From Blastocatellia bacterium (GTDB lineage Bacteria; Acidobacteriota; Blastocatellia; Pyrinomonadales; Pyrinomonadaceae), in contig JACDAY010000164.1 in assembly GCA_013695195.1 (NCBI GenBank), positions 1 through 5,067 of the forward strand: 5,067 nt of DNA, read 5' to 3'. The notes beneath the pieces were generated by a model that ran no database searches, had not been told where the DNA came from, and saw only the letters and a list, made by a program, of their open reading frames with translations. Shown in pieces: positions 1 through 5,067 of the stretch (positions are counted from its first letter, which is position 1; every line of letters begins with the position of its first letter). The position numbers were made by a program, and so were the translations under genes.

Positions 1-322
1 CATTTTTTCGCGTCACCTCGATGTCCTTATTGTTCTCCAGCGCAAGTGCTATCGCCTCGCTAACCGTCAGCGGACGCTGGTCGGCCATGTCGACCCCGAC
101 GCGGCCGAGATCGGGCAAATCGCGGTCATCGGAGCTGTACCCCGGAGCAATCGCCGGAACGCCTTTGATATTTTCGGGAGTTACTTCCTGTTTATCGTCA
201 ACGCTCGTTTCAACACCCGGCGATGGCGTTGGAGTAGGCGTGGGAGTCGCATCCTGTGCCGCCACACTGCCAAAACTCGTAAAAAATAAGAATACAATTA
301 CTATAAATAAAGCCTTGTTCAT
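1..322 (-). CDS. TolC-family outer membrane efflux protein, N-terminal part (cut by window edge)
   Basis: The gene runs off the window at position 1, so only 107 codons are visible and no stop is seen. The start is ATG at 322-320, chosen because a strong Shine-Dalgarno (GGAAAGG) lies 5 bases upstream and a signal peptide begins there. Residues 1-22 form a Sec signal peptide: Lys at position 3, a hydrophobic core rich in Phe, Ile, Val and Leu, then V-A-A before Gln23; no lipobox Cys is present. Residues 26-35 are a Thr-Pro repeat, followed by an acidic, flexible stretch to about residue 82. Residues 84-107 (PLTVSEAIALALENNKDIEV) match the start of the outer membrane efflux protein repeat, where the first periplasmic helix begins. 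By family knowledge the mature protein would form a trimeric channel across the outer membrane and periplasm. Its start overlaps the stop of the upstream monooxygenase, and the RND pump lies in the same operon, which supports the call. Which TolC subfamily it belongs to cannot be told from this fragment. Confidence 0.87.
   Translation of the reverse strand, partial: MNKALFIVIVFLFFTSFGSVAAQDATPTPTPTPSPGVETSVDDKQEVTPENIKGVPAIAPGYSSDDRDLPDLGRVGVDMADQRPLTVSEAIALALENNKDIEVTRKN
218..247 (-). repeat. Thr-Pro codon repeat in the TolC-family leader region
   Basis: Five consecutive two-codon units encode T-P-T-P-T-P-T-P-S-P just after the predicted signal peptidase site. Codon choice varies between units (ACT, ACG; CCC, CCT, CCA, CCG), so the DNA is an imperfect 6-base repeat and not a clean microsatellite. 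It most likely forms a stiff, unstructured spacer between the cleavage site and the folded channel domain. Confidence 0.8.
257..322 (-). other. Sec signal peptide of the TolC-family protein
   Basis: This stretch encodes residues 1-22 of the TolC-family protein. It has a short Lys-containing n-region, a hydrophobic core of about 11 residues (FIVIVFLFF region), and a small-residue c-region ending V-A-A before Gln23, which fits the -3/-1 rule for signal peptidase I. There is no Cys, so it is not a lipoprotein signal. The cleavage position is predicted by eye and could shift by a residue or two. Confidence 0.75.
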
Positions 323-1863
323 AAATACCTTTCCAAATAATTCTTCATTGGTCCCAGGGAAGCATCGGACGAGATCGCTCCGATATAGTTGTCCGGCCGT
401 AAAAGCACATTGAATGGGTTTGCAGTGCCGAAAATTTCCGCCACTTGCGGATCAAGTTGAACGATCGCGGAGTCAACCAGATCGGCAAATTCCATTTGAA
501 TTTCTCCATCCATCGCTTTACGATCGTTTTGTCCATCCTGGAAAATAAGCAAATGAAATTTCGGTTGATGCAGCTTGTCGTAAATGCTCTTTCCATCAAC
601 TAGAAAATACGGCATCCGGTCTCCGGCTTTGATTCTGAAATTTTTATCGCCTGTATGCACGCTGAGTGAACTGTGACGATAATTGATGCCGATTTGTGAA
701 ACACGCGGAAAAGCGAATTTTTTAACCGCATCAATGCTGATAGCGAAACGGGCGATATACGGAAAAATATGTGTTCGTAAATAAGAGATAAACAATTTTG
801 GACTGACGGCGAGTTCAAACATTCGGTCGGTTGTTTCCAAAAGATTTTTAGCGTTTTCGAGCCGTTCGTCGTTGTAAGTTTCCAAAATTTTAGCGTCAGC
901 ATTTCCCTGTAAAGCCATTGCAATTTTCCACGCCAGGTTGTATCCGTCCTGAATTCCCGTGTTCATTCCCTGCGCTCCGGCGGGCGTGTGTATGTGCGCG
1001 GAATCTCCGGCGAGAAAACATCTGCCAACGGAAAATTTATTGACGCTGCGCGTGTGGACTTTGTAGGTTGAAAACCAATTTACATTTGTGATGTCGAGGT
1101 CGAGTTCCGCGTCCTGTCTGATCTGCTCTTCGATCTCTTCATACAAAATGTCGCCTTCGTCTTTGGCAAATTCTTCTGGAAAAGTGCCGACGATGCGCCA
1201 CTGATTTTCGCCCGTCATCGGGAAAAACGCGAGCATCGAATTTTTCAATAAAAAACCGTGTCCCGCATCGTGTGAAAATTTCCAATCAATTTGCACGTCG
1301 GCGACATAATACATCCGCTCGAACGTGCTTCCCTCAAACGTCAAACCGAGCGTACGGCGCACGGGGCTTTTCGCGCCGTCGCAGCCGACCAGAAATTTTG
1401 CTTCGATTGTTTCAGTTTCGCCGTTGTCTGTTTTGATGTTTGCCGTTGCGCTTGATTCGTCTTGTGTGAAACTTTCAAGTTCCGTATTCCACAAAACATC
1501 TTTGCCGTTTGCTTTGATAAAATCATACAAAATCTTTTCGTGCTTGCCCTGCTCGACAATCAAAACAAACGGATACGGACTCATACCTTTACCGATTTCG
1601 CCGAAATCAACCTCACTGCGGACTTTGCCGCCGACAACCATTCGCACTTTTCCGGCGATCGCGCCTTGCTCAATCAATTTGTCTGCCAAACCGATCTGCT
1701 CATAGATCTCCAATGTCCGCGCCTGAACGCCGATTGCCTTCGAATGCGGTGTGGTTGATTCGCTTTTATCAAAAATGATAAAATCGACACCGTACCTAAC
1801 AAGCTGGCAAGCCAGCGAAAGTCCCGTTGGTCCCGCTCCGACTATAACTACATCCGTTTTCAT
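319..1863 (-). CDS. FAD-dependent aromatic-type monooxygenase (group A, PHBH/PcpB/MhpA-like)
   Basis: This is a complete gene of 514 residues from ATG at 1863. It starts with MKTDVVIVGAGPTG, the GxGxxG dinucleotide-binding fold for FAD at residues 9-14. An in-frame GTG at 1872 would add three residues, but ATG is preferred because it puts the Rossmann strand at the very N-terminus, as is usual. Other family marks are the DG motif around Asp162-Gly163 (VGCDGAKSPVRR) and the second FAD-binding GD motif around residues 280-290 (GRCFLAGDSAHIHTPAGAQG, Asp287), followed by MNTGIQDGYNLAWK. Residues from about 400 to 514 look like the thioredoxin-like C-terminal domain of PcpB/MhpA/PgaE-type hydroxylases, ending with the typical VLLRPDNYIG strand; no CxxC is present. 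Family enzymes are soluble and use NAD(P)H and O2 to hydroxylate aromatic or polyketide substrates. The substrate here is unknown. No signal peptide is seen, so it should act in the cytoplasm. It sits between the RND pump and the TolC-like gene, sharing ATGA with the latter. Catabolic, biosynthetic or antibiotic-modifying roles all remain possible. Confidence 0.9.
   Translation of the reverse strand: MKTDVVIVGAGPTGLSLACQLVRYGVDFIIFDKSESTTPHSKAIGVQARTLEIYEQIGLADKLIEQGAIAGKVRMVVGGKVRSEVDFGEIGKGMSPYPFVLIVEQGKHEKILYDFIKANGKDVLWNTELESFTQDESSATANIKTDNGETETIEAKFLVGCDGAKSPVRRTLGLTFEGSTFERMYYVADVQIDWKFSHDAGHGFLLKNSMLAFFPMTGENQWRIVGTFPEEFAKDEGDILYEEIEEQIRQDAELDLDITNVNWFSTYKVHTRSVNKFSVGRCFLAGDSAHIHTPAGAQGMNTGIQDGYNLAWKIAMALQGNADAKILETYNDERLENAKNLLETTDRMFELAVSPKLFISYLRTHIFPYIARFAISIDAVKKFAFPRVSQIGINYRHSSLSVHTGDKNFRIKAGDRMPYFLVDGKSIYDKLHQPKFHLLIFQDGQNDRKAMDGEIQMEFADLVDSAIVQLDPQVAEIFGTANPFNVLLRPDNYIGAISSDASLGPMKNYLERYL
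328..334 (-). promoter_or_regulatory. Ribosome binding site for the TolC-family gene
   Basis: On the minus strand the sequence GGAAAGG ends 5 bases before the ATG at 322-320. It lies inside the last codons of the monooxygenase (the Leu-Glu-Arg of its C-terminal LERYL). With the overlapping ATGA stop/start this is a typical arrangement for translational coupling, and it fixes the TolC-family start. Confidence 0.75.
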
Positions 1864-1885
1864 CGCTTTCACTAAAATCGCTAAT
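1864..1885 (-). other. Short junction between RND and monooxygenase genes
   Basis: Only 22 bases separate the RND stop (TAA at 1888-1886) from the preferred monooxygenase ATG at 1863. The stretch holds no hairpin or promoter-like pair that I can support. GTGA at 1872-1869, 5 bases before the ATG, could pair weakly with the 3' end of 16S rRNA, but there is no strong Shine-Dalgarno. The short spacing argues for co-transcription, with the monooxygenase possibly translated at a lower level than its neighbours. Confidence 0.5.
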
Positions 1886-4800
1886 TTATTGCTTGCTAAA
1901 GAATGAGCTCGTTACCGTGGCAAACCGTCGTTTTATTCCTCCGAAAAGCCATTCTGAAAAATTTGCAACATACCTGAATATCTGCAGCTCGCTCAAATCG
2001 TCAAAAATCGAATAGAAAACCGGGACGGCCAGAAGCGTTAAAAGGAGACACAGCGTCTGCCCGCCCACGACGAGAACGCCGATTGAGCGGTTCGTTCCGG
2101 CTCCGGCACCGGATGAGACGACGAGCGGGAGCATGCCGGCAACGAGCGCGATCGTCGTCATCAGAATCGGGCGCAGCCGGTCGCGGTTCGCCTGGATAAT
2201 CGCGTCGTAGCGGTTCATTCCTCTGGAACGCAGCGTATTTGTGTGGTCGATCTGCAAAATCGCATTCTTCTTTACGACGCCAAACAGCAGCAGCAGGCCG
2301 AGCCCCGAAAAGATGTTTACCGTTTGCCCGAAGAGCAGCAGGCTGAGGATTCCGAACGGTATCGAAAGCGGCAGCGTGAGCAGGATCGTTACCGGGTGGA
2401 TAAACGATTCGAACTGGGCGGCCAGAACGATGTACATAAAGATAAACGAGAGCGTGATCGCGAGAGCGAAATAGTAGAGCGATTTGCCCAGCTCTTTTGA
2501 CTGGCCGACATAACCCGTCGTATAACCTGACGGCAAATTAAGATCCCTTACAAATGCATCGATTTCCCCCGTGATGCTCGTTGCCGAACCTCCGGGTTTT
2601 GTATTCGCGAGCAGCGTGACTTGTCTTTGACGGTTGGTGCGCTCAATCGAGCTCGGGCCTGTGCCTTCGGAAACTTTGACGAGCCGGTCGAGCGAAACCA
2701 AACCGCTCTTTGACGAAGGAACGATTAGCCGTTTCAAACCCTCGACGTCGCTTCGATAAGCGTTTATCGCCCGAACGCGAACTTCGTACTGCTCGTTACC
2801 TTCATTAAAGGTCGTTGCTTCCTGGCCGGCGACGAGCGTATTAAGTGCCTGTGAAACATCACCGACGCGAACACCGAGATCGGCGGCCGTTGCGCGGTCG
2901 ACTTCGAGCTGCACTTCCGGTTTTCCGCTGATCAAGGTTGAATCCACGTCTACGGCGTCCGGAATAGTTTTCATCTTTTCGAGAATCTTCGATGAAATCT
3001 CTTCAAGTTTTTTCAGATCCGGCCCGGCGATCAAAAACTGTACATTTGCGTTCCGGAAACCGCCGCCTGAAAACGCGGCGACCTGCTGAACGGCCGTTCG
3101 CAATTCCGCGGGGAATTTTGTCATCAGCTCGCGGGCGTCGGCCATCATTGTTTCCTGATTCTTCGGACGGTCAGTTATCTCGGCCAACTTCACATAGATC
3201 GACCCGGCGTTAACGACCTGCTGCTGTCCCCCGCCGACAGTCACGAGCGTGTCGGTGACGCCCGGCATTTTGCGGATCTCCGATGCAATGCGCTCCAGCG
3301 TTTGCGAAGTCGCACCGAGGCTGTAGCCTTCGGGCGCACGAACCGAAACCTCAAACTGCGATTGATCGTCCACCGGCAAAAAGTTCTTGCCGACGAACAT
3401 AAATAGTGGAACGATCGACAAAAATACGAGAGCGCAAAGCGTGACGATAACCCAGCGGCGGCCCATCGAAAATTGGAGAAGCCACGTGTAGATTCGATCT
3501 ACATGGCGAAACCAACCGGCTTGTTTTGACAGCCGTTCTTCCTTTGGCCTCTCGCGGCCTGTGTCCATCAGCTCGTCGTCCAAAATATCGGACTCCAGAT
3601 CAGCTTGTCGACTTTTCGGCTTTTTCCGTTTTAGCAATCTAGCCGCGAGCATCGGCGTCAGCGTAAACGAAACAATAAGAGAAACGAAGACAGCAAACGA
3701 AGCCGTCAGGCCGAAGCTCGACATAAAGCGGCCGACGATTCCCTGCATAAACCCGATCGGTACAAAAACCGCCATCAGCGAAAGCGTTGTCGCAAACACC
3801 GCCGGGCCGATCTCCCTCGTTCCTTCTATCGCGGCCTGAAACGGATCCATCCCCTTTTCTTCGATAAACCTGAAGATATTCTCGAGCACGACTATCGCAT
3901 CGTCGATCACAATGCCTACCATCAATGTCAGTGAAAGCATTGTGATCGAATTAAGCGTGTATCCCATCGCGTACATCAATCCAAATGTTGAGATGATCGA
4001 CGTCGGAATGGCCAAAGCCGCAATAAACGTCGAGCGAAAGCTCCAAAGAAAAAGAAATACGACGATGGACGCCAGAATCGAGCCGACTATTAAATGCTCC
4101 TCGATGGATTCGAGCGAATTTTCGATAAATATCGAGTTGTCACCGATTATCCGCATCTGGAAATTCTTCGGCAGAGTCGGCTCGATTTCCTTGAGCCGTT
4201 CCTTGATCTCGTGGGCGACGGCGACCGTGTTTTGTCCCGATTGTTTCGAGACGATCAAAGTGACGGCAGGCTGTCCGTTGAGGCGTGCCTGCGAGCGAAT
4301 CTCCTCGGCGCCGTCCTGCGTGTAACCGAGGTCTTTTATCCTGACCTGATAGTCGCCGCGCGTGGCGACAATAACATTGTCAAATTCCTCGGGCTTTTGA
4401 ATCTTGCCGAGCGTTCGGACACTCGTTTCCGTTTGTCCCTCGTCAAGCCGGCCGCTCGGAAACTCTATGTTCTGAATCCGCAGAGCGTTCGAAATCTCGC
4501 CCGCGGTCACGTTATATGCCCGCATTTTGTCGGGATCGACCCAGACGTTTATCTGCCGCTCCTGCCCGCCGATGAGCGTAATCTGCCCGACGCCGTTTAC
4601 CGATTCGATGCGTTCCTTGATGCGGTTTTTCGCAATCTCTGTAACTTCCCTTAGAGAAGTCGGAGCGGAAACCGTGATCCGCAAAACCGGTGTGGCATCC
4701 GTATCGAGCTTCTGCACCGTCGGCTGTTCGGCGGTTTCGGGAAGATTCGGGATAGCCGTCTGCACACGGTTTTCGACTTCCTGAGCGGCTACGTTTACGT

Positions 4801-5067
4801 CTTTTTCAAGAACAAACTGCACGAAAACCTGGGCAATTCCCTCGATGGAAGACGAGCGCATCTCGTCGATGCCGCTGATCGTGTTGACGGCTTCCTCAAC
4901 CTTTTCCGTGATCTCCGTTTCAATTTCCTGCGGCGATGCGCCGGGATTTCGGACCGTGATCGTGATCGTCGGAAAATCGATTTTCGGAAAAAGATCGACG
5001 CCCAAACTAAGAAAAGAAAATGCTCCGACCACGACGAGCGATAAAATCAACATCGTCGCGAAAACCG
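1886..5067 (-). CDS. RND-family efflux pump inner-membrane subunit, HAE-1 (AcrB-like), 5' end cut
   Basis: The reading frame stays open to the window edge, so the gene is partial. The Met at 5053 is internal: codons before it read V-F-A-T, completing the conserved (R)PVFATM of RND N-termini, so the true start lies about 10 or more codons beyond 5067. Numbering from that Met, 1055 residues are visible, so the full protein is near the AcrB length of about 1050. The layout is the duplicated RND fold: TM1 at 1-18, periplasmic porter/docking domain at about 20-320, TM2-TM6 at about 322-472, a charged cytoplasmic linker at 473-515, TM7 at about 533-554, a second periplasmic domain to about 855, and TM8-TM12 to about 1015. 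Proton-relay residues are intact: Asp384-Asp385 in GIVIDDAIVVLEN (AcrB D407/D408), Lys929 in KKNAIL (AcrB K940) and Arg959 in RLRPILMT (AcrB R971). The Asp pair favours a drug/hydrophobe exporter over a heavy-metal (CusA) pump. It pumps substrates from the periplasm or inner membrane outward using the proton gradient, with an adaptor and a TolC-like channel. The specific substrate is unknown. A tail of about 40 residues follows TM12. Confidence 0.96.
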   Translation of the reverse strand, partial: VFATMLILSLVVVGAFSFLSLGVDLFPKIDFPTITITVRNPGASPQEIETEITEKVEEAVNTISGIDEMRSSSIEGIAQVFVQFVLEKDVNVAAQEVENRVQTAIPNLPETAEQPTVQKLDTDATPVLRITVSAPTSLREVTEIAKNRIKERIESVNGVGQITLIGGQERQINVWVDPDKMRAYNVTAGEISNALRIQNIEFPSGRLDEGQTETSVRTLGKIQKPEEFDNVIVATRGDYQVRIKDLGYTQDGAEEIRSQARLNGQPAVTLIVSKQSGQNTVAVAHEIKERLKEIEPTLPKNFQMRIIGDNSIFIENSLESIEEHLIVGSILASIVVFLFLWSFRSTFIAALAIPTSIISTFGLMYAMGYTLNSITMLSLTLMVGIVIDDAIVVLENIFRFIEEKGMDPFQAAIEGTREIGPAVFATTLSLMAVFVPIGFMQGIVGRFMSSFGLTASFAVFVSLIVSFTLTPMLAARLLKRKKPKSRQADLESDILDDELMDTGRERPKEERLSKQAGWFRHVDRIYTWLLQFSMGRRWVIVTLCALVFLSIVPLFMFVGKNFLPVDDQSQFEVSVRAPEGYSLGATSQTLERIASEIRKMPGVTDTLVTVGGGQQQVVNAGSIYVKLAEITDRPKNQETMMADARELMTKFPAELRTAVQQVAAFSGGGFRNANVQFLIAGPDLKKLEEISSKILEKMKTIPDAVDVDSTLISGKPEVQLEVDRATAADLGVRVGDVSQALNTLVAGQEATTFNEGNEQYEVRVRAINAYRSDVEGLKRLIVPSSKSGLVSLDRLVKVSEGTGPSSIERTNRQRQVTLLANTKPGGSATSITGEIDAFVRDLNLPSGYTTGYVGQSKELGKSLYYFALAITLSFIFMYIVLAAQFESFIHPVTILLTLPLSIPFGILSLLLFGQTVNIFSGLGLLLLFGVVKKNAILQIDHTNTLRSRGMNRYDAIIQANRDRLRPILMTTIALVAGMLPLVVSSGAGAGTNRSIGVLVVGGQTLCLLLTLLAVPVFYSIFDDLSELQIFRYVANFSEWLFGGIKRRFATVTSSFFSKQ

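Noticed and set aside
21..413. Plus-strand open frame of 130 codons
   Set aside because: It lies opposite the TolC-family signal peptide, the Thr-Pro tract and the monooxygenase 3' end. Its product has no recognisable domain, and the minus-strand reading is clearly protein-like. Its Gly-Val repeat is only the complement of the Thr-Pro codons.
345..923. Minus-strand open frames in the wrong frame within the monooxygenase
   Set aside because: They overlap the 3' half of the monooxygenase, whose own frame is unbroken and carries the family motifs, so there is no sign of a frameshift or nested gene.
1325..1758. Two overlapping plus-strand open frames opposite the monooxygenase FAD domain
   Set aside because: Both are shadows of the conserved monooxygenase coding frame, with Ser/Pro-rich products and no supporting ribosome site or motif.
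319..1863. Assignment of the monooxygenase as TetX, a tetracycline-inactivating enzyme
   Set aside because: The shared FAD motifs are general to group A enzymes. This protein is longer (514 residues) and carries a PcpB/MhpA-like C-terminal thioredoxin-type domain that TetX lacks, so a specific drug assignment is not supported.
1864..1885. Possible internal promoter or terminator between the RND and monooxygenase genes
   Set aside because: The gap is only 22 bases, with no stable inverted repeat followed by a T-run and no convincing -35/-10 pair visible.
3800..3960. Heavy-metal (CusA-type) RND pump
   Set aside because: TM4 carries the adjacent Asp pair (GIVIDDAIVVLEN) typical of HAE drug pumps; metal pumps have a different TM4 signature with a single Asp at this site.
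4094..4654. Plus-strand open frame of 186 codons
   Set aside because: It is antisense to the first periplasmic domain of the RND pump, is rich in Arg, Asp and Leu as antisense frames of GC-rich genes often are, and shows no family motif.

Overview
The window reads as one minus-strand operon segment from a Gram-negative (diderm) bacterium, nearly gap-free from 5067 down to 1. In transcription order it holds: (1) an inner-membrane RND transporter of the HAE-1 (AcrB-like) type, missing only its extreme N-terminus because the window cuts it; (2) a complete group A FAD-dependent aromatic-ring-type monooxygenase; (3) the first 107 codons of a TolC-family outer membrane channel protein, cut by the other window edge. 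No gene is supported on the plus strand.

Layout: the RND gene occupies 5067-1886. A junction of about 22 bases leads to the monooxygenase (1863-319). The monooxygenase stop codon overlaps the TolC-family start codon in an ATGA quartet at 322-319, and a good Shine-Dalgarno sequence for the TolC-family gene sits inside the last monooxygenase codons. There is no promoter, terminator, tRNA, rRNA, CRISPR array or insertion sequence that I can support. The operon promoter, and very probably a periplasmic adaptor (MFP) gene, should lie beyond 5067; that is inference from usual RND operon order.

Working together: the RND pump and TolC-like channel are two parts of a tripartite drug/small-molecule exporter. 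The unusual point is a flavin monooxygenase translated between them. This suggests that oxidation and export act on the same class of compound, for example an aromatic or polyketide-like antibiotic or a toxic phenolic. The substrate cannot be read from the sequence.

Organism: base composition is intermediate. Hand counts of six 60-base lines in each gene gave about 54% GC in the RND gene and 48% in the monooxygenase. The Thr-Pro repeat after the TolC-type signal peptide is something I associate with Acidobacteriota (Blastocatellia-like) secreted proteins, so that phylum is a low-confidence guess. I do not see a wholly new system here; the one item worth following is the enzyme-in-efflux-operon arrangement.
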